Notes: generated by a model from the letters alone, not told the origin. Numbered from the stretch's first letter, positions 7,302 through 16,513 are shown. The stretch is DNA of 46,454 nucleotides from an uncultured Dialister sp. (GCA_900759415.1 CAAEVC010000050.1:1-46454); one strand, 5' to 3'. Program-made: numbers and translations.

Positions 7302-9122
7302 ATGAAAAGAGAAGATATCCGCAACATTGCCATTATCGCCCATGTCGATCATGGCAAGACGACTCTCGTTGATGCCATGCTGAAACAGAGCCATGTTTTC
7401 AGAGATAATCAGAAAGTGGCAGAACGTGTCATGGACTCCAATCCGCTGGAAAGAGAAAGAGGTATTACCATTCTGGCGAAGAACACATCTGTCATGCATG
7501 ACGGTGTGAAGATCAACATCGTCGACACCCCAGGCCATGCAGATTTCGGCGGCGAAGTAGAACGTATCCTCAACATGGTAGACGGCGTTCTTCTTCTGGT
7601 AGACTCCCATGAAGGTCCGATGCCGCAGACCAAGTATGTTCTCCGCAAAGCACTGGAACATAAACTGAAACCAATCGTTGTCATTAACAAGATCGACCGT
7701 CCTGATCAGCGTATTTCCGATGTAGAAGGAGAAATCCTTGACCTCTTCATCGAACTGGACGCTGATGATGAACAGCTCGATTTCCCGCTGATTTACTGCT
7801 CTGCAAGAAACGGCATTGCAAAACTTCACATGAATGATCAGGGAGAAGACCTGAATCCTCTCTTTGAAACCATTCTGAAGTACTGCCCATGCCCTGATGT
7901 AGATCCAGAAGGCGGCCTCCAGGTCATGGTGACCACTCTGGAAGCTGATGATTACCTGGGCAAGGTAGCTATCGGCCGTGTTGCCAGAGGCACTGCAAAA
8001 CAGGGGGCAACCGTTGCTATTACCAATGGTGAAAAAGCACGCACCGATCATATCGGTTCCCTCTTCACCTGGCAGGGGATGAAACGTACTCCTGTAGATG
8101 AAGTCAAAGCAGGGGATATCGTTGCCATGGCAGGCTTCAAAGATATCAATATCGGCGAAACTGTAGCTGATGCTGCCAATCCGGAAGCACTGCCGGCCAT
8201 CCATATCGATGAACCGACTCTGTCCATGGTATTCCATGTCAACAAGAGCCCGTTTGCAGGCAAGGAAGGGGACTTCGTAACCTCCCGCCACATCCGTGCC
8301 CGTCTCTATAAGGAAATTGAAACCAATGTGGCTCTCCGCGTAGAAGACACCGACACTTCCGACGCATTCAAAGTATCCGGCCGTGGTGAACTCCACCTGT
8401 CCGTACTGATTGAAACCATGCGCCGTGAAGGATTTGAACTGGAAGTTTCCAAACCCCAGGTTATTTACAAAGTCATTAACGGACAGAAATGTGAACCGCT
8501 GGAAAGACTGACCATTGAAGTTCCACAGGATTACATGGGCGCTGTTATGGAAGGCCTTGGCCCAAGAAGAGCAGAAATGATTTCCATGGAAGAAATGGCA
8601 GGCTACATGAAGATGGAATTCTCCATCCCCGCCCGTGGTCTTATCGGTTTCAGAAATGAACTCCTCACCACCACCAGAGGCACCGGCATCATGTACCACG
8701 TATTCCAGGGCTATGCTCCATACAAGGGAGATATTCCGGAAAGAACAAGAGGCTCCCTCGTTGCTTTCGAAGCAGGCGTAACCACTGCATACGGCCTGAA
8801 CTCCATTCTGGACAGAGGCGAACTCTTCCTCGAACCAGGGGTTGAAGTTTACGAAGGCATGATCATCGGCGAAAACTCCCGTGACCAGGATATGGACGTT
8901 AACCCATGCAAGAAGAAACATCTCACCAATACCCGTGCATCCGGCTCTGATGAAGCTATCAAACTGCCGCCATGCCGCAAGTTCACCCTTGAAGGCGCAT
9001 TGGAATGGATCAACGACGATGAACTGGTAGAAGTTACCCCCCAGAGCATCCGCATGAGAAAGATGGTTCTCTCCAGACAGGCCCGTTACAAGAACGCTAA
9101 CGTAAAGAAGAGCCAGCAGTAA
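7302..9122 (+). CDS. typA: Ribosome-associated GTPase TypA/BipA
   Basis: A 606-residue translational GTPase. The G domain has the P-loop AHVDHGKT (13-20), the switch region RERGITI, DTPGHADFGGE and NKIDRP; EF-G-like domains follow and the C-terminal TypA-specific domain closes the protein. Length equals that of the family. BipA acts on ribosomes, in 50S assembly and stress or cold adaptation. The start is ATG at 7302 behind GAGGGGGA; an upstream in-frame extension to 7263 lacks a start signal. It is a single-gene unit with a terminator at 9147. Codon use is strongly biased, which creates a long open frame on the opposite strand. Confidence 0.97.
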   Translation: MKREDIRNIAIIAHVDHGKTTLVDAMLKQSHVFRDNQKVAERVMDSNPLERERGITILAKNTSVMHDGVKINIVDTPGHADFGGEVERILNMVDGVLLLVDSHEGPMPQTKYVLRKALEHKLKPIVVINKIDRPDQRISDVEGEILDLFIELDADDEQLDFPLIYCSARNGIAKLHMNDQGEDLNPLFETILKYCPCPDVDPEGGLQVMVTTLEADDYLGKVAIGRVARGTAKQGATVAITNGEKARTDHIGSLFTWQGMKRTPVDEVKAGDIVAMAGFKDINIGETVADAANPEALPAIHIDEPTLSMVFHVNKSPFAGKEGDFVTSRHIRARLYKEIETNVALRVEDTDTSDAFKVSGRGELHLSVLIETMRREGFELEVSKPQVIYKVINGQKCEPLERLTIEVPQDYMGAVMEGLGPRRAEMISMEEMAGYMKMEFSIPARGLIGFRNELLTTTRGTGIMYHVFQGYAPYKGDIPERTRGSLVAFEAGVTTAYGLNSILDRGELFLEPGVEVYEGMIIGENSRDQDMDVNPCKKKHLTNTRASGSDEAIKLPPCRKFTLEGALEWINDDELVEVTPQSIRMRKMVLSRQARYKNANVKKSQQ

Positions 9123-9146
9123 GAATAAAATCTTATATGAATAAAG

Positions 9147-9176
9147 AAGGGGCTGCCATTTGGCAGCTCCTTTTTG
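9147..9176 (+). terminator. Terminator of typA
   Basis: GGGGCTGCC-ATTT-GGCAGCTCC followed by TTTTT: a strong intrinsic terminator 25 bases after the typA stop. Confidence 0.9.
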
Positions 9177-9254
9177 TTTATGATTTATGAACGAAGCCGC
9201 CGCTGCTCATAGATCAGAGCTTACGGATCAGTATCCTGCAGCGACTTTTTCTAT

Positions 9255-9283
9255 TTGTCCATCGACTTTATTTCCTGTATAGT
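9255..9283 (+). promoter_or_regulatory. Sigma-70 promoter of the ketopantoate reductase-like gene
   Basis: TTGTCC (9255-9260) and TATAGT (9278-9283) with a 17-base spacer, 32 bases before the start codon. Confidence 0.65.
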
Positions 9284-9315
9284 AAGATAAGAAATAGAGA
9301 TAAGGAGGCGTTAAC

Positions 9316-10236
9316 ATGAAGATTCTCATATTAGGTATCGGCGGAGTCGGCGGTTTTGTGGGCGGCACCCTTGCAAAAGAAGGAGCTGATGTTTATTTTT
9401 TCGCCAGAGGAAGGAATCTGGAAGCACTGAAAGAAAAAGGGCTCCGTCTGACCTCAGAAATCCTGGGAGACTTCACTGTTTTCCCGAAAGATTCAGGAAA
9501 TGACCCTCTGAAGTGGGGGAAGATGGATGTCATCGTCCTTGCGTGCAAAGGGAACGGACTGGAAGAAGCGTTGAAAGATATCACCCCGATGATTCATGAA
9601 GAAACTCTTGTGGTACCTCTTTTAAACGGTGTCCTTGATTCAGAGATGATAAGGCCCCATCTTCCGCCCTGTCATGTGGCAGACGGGACCATCCGGGTAT
9701 TCAGCCATCTGAAAGAACCAGGCCATGTACTGCAGACTGCGGGCCTTGGAAGTATCCGCATGGGGATGTACGGGAAGAAAAATCCACAGATACTGGAAGA
9801 CTTTGCAGCGCTCCTCCGGAAATGCGGCATAGAGACGGAGAGCACAGAAGATATTGCGCTGGACAGCTGGAAAAAATATGGCATCATGGGAAGCAACAGT
9901 GCTATCTTCTGCTATTATGGAAAACCGGCAGGCGGCGTAAAAGAGGAAGAGGATCATCTCAAAGTGGTCCGGGCCGCTGTCAGGGAAGTGATGGACGTGG
10001 CAGAAAAGAAGGGCGTCCAAATCCCATCTGCTTTTGAAGAAAAATTCGTAAACTATTTCGAAAGCCTTCCCGCAGATACCATTACCTCCCTCTTTCGGGA
10101 TCTCTCTTCCGGGAAAAAGGCAGACGATACAGAAGCCCATATGATCCTGGGAAGGATGGTAGAAATGGGTAAAGAAACAGGAGTGGATGTGCCTGTCTTC
10201 ACCAGAGCTTATGAAAACGCACTGAAAGGATTCTGA
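9316..10236 (+). CDS. panE: 2-dehydropantoate 2-reductase (ketopantoate reductase family)
   Basis: A 306-residue NADPH-dependent reductase of the ApbA/PanE family. The N-terminal Rossmann fold starts with GIGGVGG (7-13), followed by an NADP-type arginine (FFARG) and the conserved VVPLLNGV segment; the C-terminal helical domain carries SWKKYGIMGSNSAI, where the catalytic lysine lies. The classic reaction reduces 2-dehydropantoate to pantoate for coenzyme A synthesis, but the family contains paralogues with other 2-oxoacid or unknown substrates and no other pantothenate genes are nearby, so the symbol is probable rather than certain. Start ATG with AAGGAGG. Single gene with its own promoter and terminator. 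Confidence 0.8.
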   Translation: MKILILGIGGVGGFVGGTLAKEGADVYFFARGRNLEALKEKGLRLTSEILGDFTVFPKDSGNDPLKWGKMDVIVLACKGNGLEEALKDITPMIHEETLVVPLLNGVLDSEMIRPHLPPCHVADGTIRVFSHLKEPGHVLQTAGLGSIRMGMYGKKNPQILEDFAALLRKCGIETESTEDIALDSWKKYGIMGSNSAIFCYYGKPAGGVKEEEDHLKVVRAAVREVMDVAEKKGVQIPSAFEEKFVNYFESLPADTITSLFRDLSSGKKADDTEAHMILGRMVEMGKETGVDVPVFTRAYENALKGF

Positions 10237-10256
10237 GGCAGGGCATGAGCTCTCAT

Positions 10257-10296
10257 AAATAAAAAGACAGTTTCATTGTGAAACTGTCTTTTTATT
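10257..10296. terminator. Bidirectional terminator
   Basis: AAAAAGACAGTTTCA-TTG-TGAAACTGTCTTTTT is a nearly perfect inverted repeat ending in U runs on both strands. It closes the reductase gene and could also end the minus-strand unit 10318-10977. Confidence 0.9.
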
Positions 10297-10317
10297 TATG
10301 CCGGTATATTTCGTAAT

Positions 10318-10485
10318 TCACACATGTTCAATCTCGCAGCCATTAGAACTCAGAGAGCCCCTGAAACAGGAAAGATGCACTGTGTCATTTAGAAGCACAG
10401 CGCCGTTATCCGTAAAGGCTTTACTCATTGGCGGAGCCTGTACCTTCTGGAGCCACTCAATACTGTTTCTATCAATGGCAGGCAC
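10318..10485 (-). CDS. Possible small protein (55 residues), unknown
   Basis: A minus-strand reading frame starting at GTG 10485 and ending at TGA 10318 encodes 55 residues beginning VPAIDRNSIEW and ending SSNGCEIEHV, with two cysteines. It lies 33 bases downstream of the unknown gene at 10519 on the same strand and just before a terminator usable in that direction, which is where a last operon gene would sit. It lacks a good ribosome binding site and I recognise no family, so it may be a decayed remnant. Confidence 0.3.
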   Translation of the reverse strand: MPAIDRNSIEWLQKVQAPPMSKAFTDNGAVLLNDTVHLSCFRGSLSSNGCEIEHV

Positions 10486-10518
10486 TCATCATTGAAATAC
10501 GGCTGTTATTTCTCTTTA

Positions 10519-10977
10519 TCAGATGATACGGAGTGCGTTAGGGAGACGGACATATTGCAGCTGTTCAGACATGTCCATGTAGAATTCTACATCTGTGTAG
10601 AAAGTATCGATGACTTCATGGAAATGGGCATCCATGTCTTCTTTGAAAAGATATTCCAGATAGTAAGGGGTCCAGCCTGCTTTCATGAAGAAATACTTCA
10701 TAGGATTGATTTCCTCAGGACAGGTAAGGCCGGAAGCTTCCAGAAGTTCTTCGCCGGTCACTCTGTTGAATCCGAAGTAGGAAGCGATGGAAAGGACGAG
10801 AAGTTTTAATTTATAATCCCGTTCTACCAGGTCCAGTACTTTCATGTTCACATAGAGTTCAGCAGCAATTTTTCTGATTTCATTTTCTTTTTCCTTGTAC
10901 TCTTCTTCCGTAAGGTCGATGGAGAAACCATTTTTCATCTGATGAAGTAATCCGGTTTTTAATTCTTTTGCGTCCAT
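10519..10977 (-). CDS. Hypothetical cytoplasmic protein, 152 residues
   Basis: A soluble, acidic, mostly helical protein that I do not recognise. It has an N-terminal lysine- and glutamate-rich helix (about 20-45) and an aromatic C-terminal half with PMKYFFMKAGWTPYYLEYLF. No signal peptide or membrane segment. The ATG at 10977 is chosen because AGGAGG lies seven bases upstream; the frame is open to 11031 without a start signal. It lies between two hairpin terminators and is transcribed away from the oxidoreductase terminator, so it has its own promoter, not clearly visible. Confidence 0.7.
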   Translation of the reverse strand: MDAKELKTGLLHQMKNGFSIDLTEEEYKEKENEIRKIAAELYVNMKVLDLVERDYKLKLLVLSIASYFGFNRVTGEELLEASGLTCPEEINPMKYFFMKAGWTPYYLEYLFKEDMDAHFHEVIDTFYTDVEFYMDMSEQLQYVRLPNALRII

Positions 10978-11052
10978 AATAGGCCTCCTTTCAAATATAA
11001 GAATCTTTCTCATTTCATTGTACAGAAGCAAGGGAGAAAGGTCAATACATAT

Positions 11053-11092
11053 AAAAAAAGGGTGACAAAGTGAATTTTGTCACCCTTTTTGT
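11053..11092. terminator. Bidirectional terminator downstream of the pyruvate oxidoreductase gene
   Basis: AAAAAGGGTGACAAA-GTGAA-TTTGTCACCCTTTTT, perfect arms of 15 bases with U runs both ways. It closes the large minus-strand gene ending at 11178. Confidence 0.9.
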
Positions 11093-11177
11093 ATGATGCG
11101 CAGGTTTCAGCAAATGATTTCATTACTGAAAGAGCCCCTAGGCCTCTTTTCCCGCGCCGCTGATAAAGGAGATTTCC

Positions 11178-14100
11178 TTATTCTTTTTCAGCGGCTGCCT
11201 TTGCGGCTGCTGCTCTTTCAGCCAGTTCCATATCATAGGATTTCTGGATACGGACGTAGTTGGCTCTTCTTTCCTTAGCGTCTCTTTCTGTCTTTTCAAA
11301 GAGTGCTTCTGCCGTTTCAGGGAAGAGTTTAGCCAGGGAAGCGTACCGTACTTCGCCCATGAGGTAATCTCTGAAGCTGCCCTTTGGTTCACGGCTGTCC
11401 AGATGGAATGGGTTCTTACCCTGTTCCAGGAGCTGCGGGTTGTAGCGCCAGTTGCACCAGTAACCGCATTCCACTGCTTTCTTCTGTTCAGCGGAAGCCA
11501 TGCCCATGCCTGCTTTCAGGCCATGGTTGATGCATGGGGAGTAAGCGATGATGAGGGATGGTCCCGGATAAGCTTCTGCTTCGCTAATAGCTTTGAATGC
11601 CTGATTCATGTCGGCACCCAGAGCGATCTGTGCGACATAAATGTAGCCGTAGGAAACAGCAATCATGCCGAGGTCCTTCTTCTTTGTCCTCTTGCCGGAA
11701 GCTGCAAATTTGGCAATTGCTGCAGCCGGGGTGGACTTGGAGGACTGTCCGCCGGTATTGGAGTATACTTCTGTATCAAGTACGAGAACGTTTACATCTT
11801 CACCGGAAGCAAGTACCTGGTCGAGGCCGCCGAAGCCGATATCGTAAGCCCAGCCGTCGCCGCCGAAGATCCACTGGGATTTCTTGATGAAGTGATCCTT
11901 CAGTTCAAGGAGATCCTTGTATTCCGGATGTTTTTCAACTGCTTCATTGAGAGCTTTTTCAAGCTGGTCTGCTCTGTCTCTTGTGCCGTCGCCCAGATCT
12001 TTCTTTTCAAGCCATGCTTCCATAGCAGTCTTTACATCCCCTTCTGCCTGTGGAAGAGCGGCTTTCACTCTGTCAGTGAGACGGTCGCGGAGTTTTGTTT
12101 CACCAAGGTGCATGCCCAGGCCGTATTCCGCATTGTCTTCAAAGAGGGAATTGGCCCATGCCGGTCCCTGTCCGAATGCGTTCTTTGTATATGGCATGGA
12201 TGGGGAGGAAGCGCCGTAAATGGAGGAGCATCCTGTAGCATTGGCAATGGTCATGCGGTCGCCGAAGAGGCGGGTGACCATGTTGATGTATGGAGTTTCT
12301 CCGCAGCCTGCGCAGGCGCCGGAGAATTCGAAGTAGGTCGGTTCGAACTGTGCATTTCTGAGATTGGTCTTGCCGAGAGGATTCTTTCTTGCCGGGAGGC
12401 TCATTGCATAATCCCAGAGCGGCTGTTTCGGAAGCTGGGTTTCCGCAGGTCTCATGACGAGAGCTTTCTTCGGAGCCGGGCAGTTGTTTGCGCAGATGCC
12501 GCAGCCATAGCAGTCTTCCTGGTCGATGATGATGCGGAATTTAAGCCCTTTGACCGGACCTCTGAATTCTTTGACAATAAATCCTTCTGGTGCTTTTTCT
12601 ACTTCATCGTCAGTTACAAGGACAGGACGGATGGTAGCATGCGGACATACAACAGCGCACTGGTTACATTCGATACAGTTTTCTGCAATCCATTCAGGAA
12701 TATTGATGGCAGCCGCCGGTCTTTCGTATTTGGAAGTGCCGGACGGGAATGTGCCGTCTTCTCTGCCTTTCCATACGGAAACAGGGAGATCGTCCCCTTC
12801 CTGACGGTTCATGACGTCGCATACATTCTTCACGAAATCTGGACGGGGAACTCTGGTGATGGAGCCGCCGGTGGTTGCATGAGCCCATTCAGCCGGGATT
12901 TCTACTTCCACCATACCGGTCATGCCGGCATCGACAGCTGCATTGTTCATATCTACCACATCCTGGCCCTTCTTGCCGTAGGAGTGTTCGTTGGATTCCT
13001 TCAGGTATCTGATGGCATCAGCATCAGGAATGATACCGGTCAGATGGAAGAAGGCAGACTGCATGATCATGTTGATGCGGCCGCCAAGACCAATTTTGGA
13101 TGCGATTTCGAAAGCATCGATGATGTAGAATTTCGCATGGAGGGCAGCCAGTTTTCTCTTCATGGCTGCCGGAAGTACGCGGTCCAGATCTTCTTTTCTC
13201 CATGGGGAGTTCAGAAGGAAGGTGCCGCCTGGTTTCATTCCGCGGAGGAGGTCATATTTGTAAATATAGGAAGGACGGTGGCATGCAATGTAGTCCGCCT
13301 TGCTGATCAGGTATGGTCTTCTGATCGGATCTTCACCGAAGCGGAGGTGAGAAATGGTGACACCGCCGGATTTCTTGGAGTCATAGGCGAAGTAGCCCTG
13401 TGCATAGAGGTCTGTATGGTCGCCAATGATCTTGATGGCGCTCTTGTTGGCGCCTACAGTACCGTCACTGCCGAAGCCCCAAAATTTGCAGGAAACCATT
13501 TTGCCCGGCATTTCCGGAACCGGCACAGGAGCAAGGGAGAGTCCGGTCACATCATCATTGATGGAAATGGTGAAATTGTGGCGCGGAGTTTCATCTTTCA
13601 GATGTTCATAGACTGCCATGATATCTTCAGGAATGACATCCTTGGAGCCAAGTCCGTAGCGGCCGCCGCATACTTTGATGGCTCTTCCGGAAGAAGCGAC
13701 TGCAGATACCACATCCAGATAGAGCGGTTCGCCGATGGCGCCCGGTTCACGGGTACGGTCGAGGACAGCGATCTTCTTTACAGTTTCCGGAATCTGGGAG
13801 AGGAAATGTTTGACAGAGAACGGACGGTAGAGGTGGACATTCAGTACGCCGACCTTTTCGCCATGAGCATTCAGTGCATCTGTTACATCCTTGCAGATAT
13901 CGGTGACAGAACCGATGGCGATAATAATGCGGTCAGCATCCTTTGCACCGTAGTAATCAAAGAGATGATAGCTTCTGCCGGTGATTCTGCTGATTTCATC
14001 CATATATCCCTGAACGATTTCAGGAAGAGCATTGTAGAAGGGGTTTGCCGCTTCGCAGTGCTGGAAGTAAACGTCCGGGTTTTCAGCGGTGCCGCGGATG

Positions 14101-14738
14101 ACCGGATGATTCGGGTTCAGCGCACGGGCTCTGAATTCACGGAGTGCCTTCTGGTCGATAAGGGGAGCCAGTTCATCATAGTCCAGTGCTTCGATCTTCT
14201 GGATTTCATGGCTTGTACGGAAGCCGTCGAAGAAGTTGATGAAAGGAACTCTGCCTTTGATGGCAGAAAGATGAGCGACTGCAGAAAGATCCATGATTTC
14301 CTGGGCATTGGCTTCAGCCAGCATGGCACAGCCGGTGGCTCTGGCGCTCATGACGTCCTGATGGTCACCGAAGATGGAAAGTGCATGATTGGCGATAGCA
14401 CGGGCAGCTACATGGAATACACCGGGGAGAAGTTCGCCGGCTACCTTGTACATGTTAGGCAGCATGAGGAGCAGCCCCTGGGAGGCAGTATATGTGGTGG
14501 TCAGTGCACCGCTCTGGAGGGAGCCGTGGAATGCACCGGCAGCACCGCCTTCTGCCTGCATTTCTACAACGTGGACTGTATCGCCGAAAATGTTTTTCTT
14601 TCCGTTAGCAGCCCATTCATCTACCGATTCTGCCATTGGGGAAGAAGGGGTAATCGGGTAAATTGCAGCGACTTCAGTAAAGGCGTAGGAAATATACGCA
14701 GCCGCTGTGTTGCCATCCATTGTTTTAATTTTACTCAC
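11178..14738 (-). CDS. nifJ: Pyruvate:ferredoxin (flavodoxin) oxidoreductase, single-chain
   Basis: A 1186-residue homodimer-type enzyme that converts pyruvate and coenzyme A to acetyl-CoA and CO2 and reduces ferredoxin or flavodoxin, the central pyruvate step of many anaerobes. The N-terminal domain has AIYPITPSSPMAE (TPP pyrimidine side); two ferredoxin-type clusters appear as CIECNQCAVVCP (about 687) and CYGCGICANNCP (about 742); a proximal-cluster region CAGCGETPY follows; the TPP-binding part is GGDGWAYDIGFGGLDQ (about 958) with NTGGQSSKSTP. The start is GTG at 14738 behind AAAGGAG (10-base spacing), giving SKIKTMDGNTAAAYIS as the usual N-terminus; the frame is open to 14807 but lacks a ribosome binding site. 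It is divergent from a LysR gene, and tandem direct repeats lie in between. Confidence 0.97.
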   Translation of the reverse strand: MSKIKTMDGNTAAAYISYAFTEVAAIYPITPSSPMAESVDEWAANGKKNIFGDTVHVVEMQAEGGAAGAFHGSLQSGALTTTYTASQGLLLMLPNMYKVAGELLPGVFHVAARAIANHALSIFGDHQDVMSARATGCAMLAEANAQEIMDLSAVAHLSAIKGRVPFINFFDGFRTSHEIQKIEALDYDELAPLIDQKALREFRARALNPNHPVIRGTAENPDVYFQHCEAANPFYNALPEIVQGYMDEISRITGRSYHLFDYYGAKDADRIIIAIGSVTDICKDVTDALNAHGEKVGVLNVHLYRPFSVKHFLSQIPETVKKIAVLDRTREPGAIGEPLYLDVVSAVASSGRAIKVCGGRYGLGSKDVIPEDIMAVYEHLKDETPRHNFTISINDDVTGLSLAPVPVPEMPGKMVSCKFWGFGSDGTVGANKSAIKIIGDHTDLYAQGYFAYDSKKSGGVTISHLRFGEDPIRRPYLISKADYIACHRPSYIYKYDLLRGMKPGGTFLLNSPWRKEDLDRVLPAAMKRKLAALHAKFYIIDAFEIASKIGLGGRINMIMQSAFFHLTGIIPDADAIRYLKESNEHSYGKKGQDVVDMNNAAVDAGMTGMVEVEIPAEWAHATTGGSITRVPRPDFVKNVCDVMNRQEGDDLPVSVWKGREDGTFPSGTSKYERPAAAINIPEWIAENCIECNQCAVVCPHATIRPVLVTDDEVEKAPEGFIVKEFRGPVKGLKFRIIIDQEDCYGCGICANNCPAPKKALVMRPAETQLPKQPLWDYAMSLPARKNPLGKTNLRNAQFEPTYFEFSGACAGCGETPYINMVTRLFGDRMTIANATGCSSIYGASSPSMPYTKNAFGQGPAWANSLFEDNAEYGLGMHLGETKLRDRLTDRVKAALPQAEGDVKTAMEAWLEKKDLGDGTRDRADQLEKALNEAVEKHPEYKDLLELKDHFIKKSQWIFGGDGWAYDIGFGGLDQVLASGEDVNVLVLDTEVYSNTGGQSSKSTPAAAIAKFAASGKRTKKKDLGMIAVSYGYIYVAQIALGADMNQAFKAISEAEAYPGPSLIIAYSPCINHGLKAGMGMASAEQKKAVECGYWCNWRYNPQLLEQGKNPFHLDSREPKGSFRDYLMGEVRYASLAKLFPETAEALFEKTERDAKERRANYVRIQKSYDMELAERAAAAKAAAEKE

Positions 14739-14907
14739 AGGATCAACACTCCTTTGTTTCGAAAGATATGGTCTTTCTTTTGAAAATCTCCTTGCAGAAA
14801 AGCGCATTCTACGGCCCTGATGCTTCAGGAATCAGGAAAATATTCCTTTTCCTTCCCTTCTCTTGCAAGATGCCTTAAAATTATGTACAATAATTCTATG
14901 ATAAATA

Positions 14908-14944
14908 TGCATAGATATCCGGATTGTGCATAGGTGTCCCGATT
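14908..14944. promoter_or_regulatory. Tandem 18-bp direct repeats between oxidoreductase and LysR genes (candidate operator)
   Basis: TGCATAGATATCCGGATT (14908-14925) and TGCATAGGTGTCCCGATT (14927-14944) match at 15 of 18 positions and are separated by one base, giving a 19-base period, close to two helical turns. They sit about 170 bases upstream of the oxidoreductase start. The repeat is seen; the operator role is inference. No sharp -10/-35 pair could be fixed in the 360-base gap. Confidence 0.5.
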
Positions 14945-15099
14945 CTCTGATTCATCATGAATTATTGAAGGCCAAGGCAGTTGATATAGCCTGCCTTCAT
15001 TATAGAATAAAGTACACTATTTCACAAGGACGGCAGAGGGATGCCACCTAAGAAAAAGCCTTTTGGCGAGGGGTATCGGAAGAGCAGGAGGAACGTATC

Positions 15100-16020
15100 A
15101 TGGATTATCGTCATCTGAAGTATTTCATGGAAGTAGCCCAGCAGAAGAGCTTCAGCAAAGCTGCAAGAAATCTGCATATTTCCCAGTCAGCAATCAGCCG
15201 CATGATCAAATCTCTGGAAGAAGAAATGGGAGTCACCCTCTTCATCCGTAATGCGAAGACTGTAGAAATCACTGCACCGGGCACTATTTTCTACAATTAT
15301 GCCAAACGCTGCCTCTTTGTTTTTGAACATCTGAAATCAGATTTTGAAAATGAATTCAACCTGAAGCAGGACACCATTGAAATCGGTCTGCCGCCGATTA
15401 CTGATGCCCATGTATTTGCAAAACTTCTCGGGGAATTCAAGAAAGCCTATCCGCAGATTGCCATCAAACTCTATGAACATGGCTCCAAAGTCATCGAATC
15501 TTCCGTACAGGAAGGCATCATTGATGTAGGCATCATCTGCACCATTCCAAACAAGGATTTCGAATCCTTCTTCCTTTCAGAAGATGAAATGTGCGTAGTC
15601 ATGCCGAAGGGTTATCCGCTGGAAGAAAACAGGGAAGTACCGATGAAACTTCTGGCTGACTATCCGCTCGTTCTCTATCGGGATGATTTCAATCTTCACG
15701 ATGACATCCTGACCAACTGCAAGAAGATCGGATTCAATCCGAAGATTGTCTTCGAAACAAGCCAGAGAGAACTGATGCTGCAGACCGTAGCCAGCGGCCT
15801 GGGTGTGGCTATCCTGCCATCCCGCCTCTGCCCTGAAAACAGCGAAGACAGCAAGGTGGTCACCCGTGCCATGACTGAACCGAGAATGACCCACCATCTC
15901 TATGCCATCTGGAAGAAGGGACGTTTCCTCTCCCGGGCAGCCCGCCTGTGGATTGAATTCACAAAAGACCATCTCACCCTTTTAGATGAAGATAAGAAAA
16001 TTATGAATAATGAAAAATAA
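15100..16020 (+). CDS. LysR-family transcriptional regulator
   Basis: A 306-residue regulator with the LysR winged helix-turn-helix at residues 1-60 (HLKYFMEVAQQKSFSKAARN, then LHISQSAISRMIKSLEEEMG) and a periplasmic-binding-protein-like effector domain from about 90. Start ATG with AGGAGG. It is transcribed away from the pyruvate oxidoreductase gene, the common layout in which a LysR protein controls its divergent neighbour, so that gene is the first candidate target. The effector cannot be predicted. The downstream small membrane protein gene overlaps its end by 11 bases. Confidence 0.92.
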   Translation: MDYRHLKYFMEVAQQKSFSKAARNLHISQSAISRMIKSLEEEMGVTLFIRNAKTVEITAPGTIFYNYAKRCLFVFEHLKSDFENEFNLKQDTIEIGLPPITDAHVFAKLLGEFKKAYPQIAIKLYEHGSKVIESSVQEGIIDVGIICTIPNKDFESFFLSEDEMCVVMPKGYPLEENREVPMKLLADYPLVLYRDDFNLHDDILTNCKKIGFNPKIVFETSQRELMLQTVASGLGVAILPSRLCPENSEDSKVVTRAMTEPRMTHHLYAIWKKGRFLSRAARLWIEFTKDHLTLLDEDKKIMNNEK

Positions 16021-16324
16021 AATCAGATCCCTTTTGCAGAAGGGAAAAGAGATTTTTGTAAGAAACAGGATCTCTGCCTCTTCCATCCTTCTTCTGCTGG
16101 CACTGGTCATCTATCAGCAGTTCCTTATCACAGATCTGCAGGAAAGAATGATGAACATAGAAGCTTCCCGTTATGATGATCAGCTCAACGACATCCGCTG
16201 GGAAGCAGAAACTGCCCTTCGTGAAAATGAAGAACAGCAGAAGGACATCCTTCAGCTTTATAAACATTCCGCAAAACATGACTGGAAAATCATGGAAATG
16301 GAATGGGATATGTATGGGAAATAA
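16010..16324 (+). CDS. Small single-pass membrane protein with coiled coil, unknown
   Basis: A 104-residue protein: basic N-terminus, one hydrophobic helix (about 24-40, ISASSILLLLALVIYQQFL), then a charged helical region likely to form a coiled coil (about 42-85). I do not recognise a family. The ATG at 16010 lies inside the end of the LysR gene (11-base overlap) in another frame, with a weak ribosome binding site, so translation is probably coupled to the regulator. A terminator follows at 16352. Possibly a membrane partner of the regulator, but nothing proves it. Confidence 0.6.
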   Translation: MKNKIRSLLQKGKEIFVRNRISASSILLLLALVIYQQFLITDLQERMMNIEASRYDDQLNDIRWEAETALRENEEQQKDILQLYKHSAKHDWKIMEMEWDMYGK

Positions 16325-16351
16325 GAGCGATGAGTAATAAGCTGTAAGTAT

Positions 16352-16376
16352 GAGGACCTCGGAAGAGGTCCTTTTT
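16352..16376 (+). terminator. Terminator of the LysR/small membrane protein unit
   Basis: AGGACCTC-GGAA-GAGGTCCTTTTT: eight-base stem, GGAA tetraloop and U run. Confidence 0.9.
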
Positions 16377-16513
16377 CTATGGAAGACTGCATGCGGGACT
16401 TCGATGTGATGAAATAGACTCCTGCCGATGCCCGTCCCATGTATCAGCCTCCTGATATCACTGGCTTATATAATGACAAACCATGAAGTCCTTACGGCCC
16501 TGGCTCACCGCCC

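Noticed and set aside
7188..8921. A 577-codon minus-strand frame opposite typA
   Set aside because: Shadow of the strongly biased typA codons; composition (Phe, His rich) is typical of antisense frames and it runs through the typA promoter.
11403..14783. A 1126-codon open frame on the plus strand opposite the pyruvate oxidoreductase gene
   Set aside because: It mirrors the codon bias of the real gene, has no family signature and no suitable start signal; the opposite strand encodes an intact, well-known enzyme.
16258..16440. Minus-strand 60-codon frame downstream of the LysR unit
   Set aside because: It overlaps the small membrane protein gene and its terminator and has no recognisable product; at most it may cover a decayed remnant around 16385-16440.
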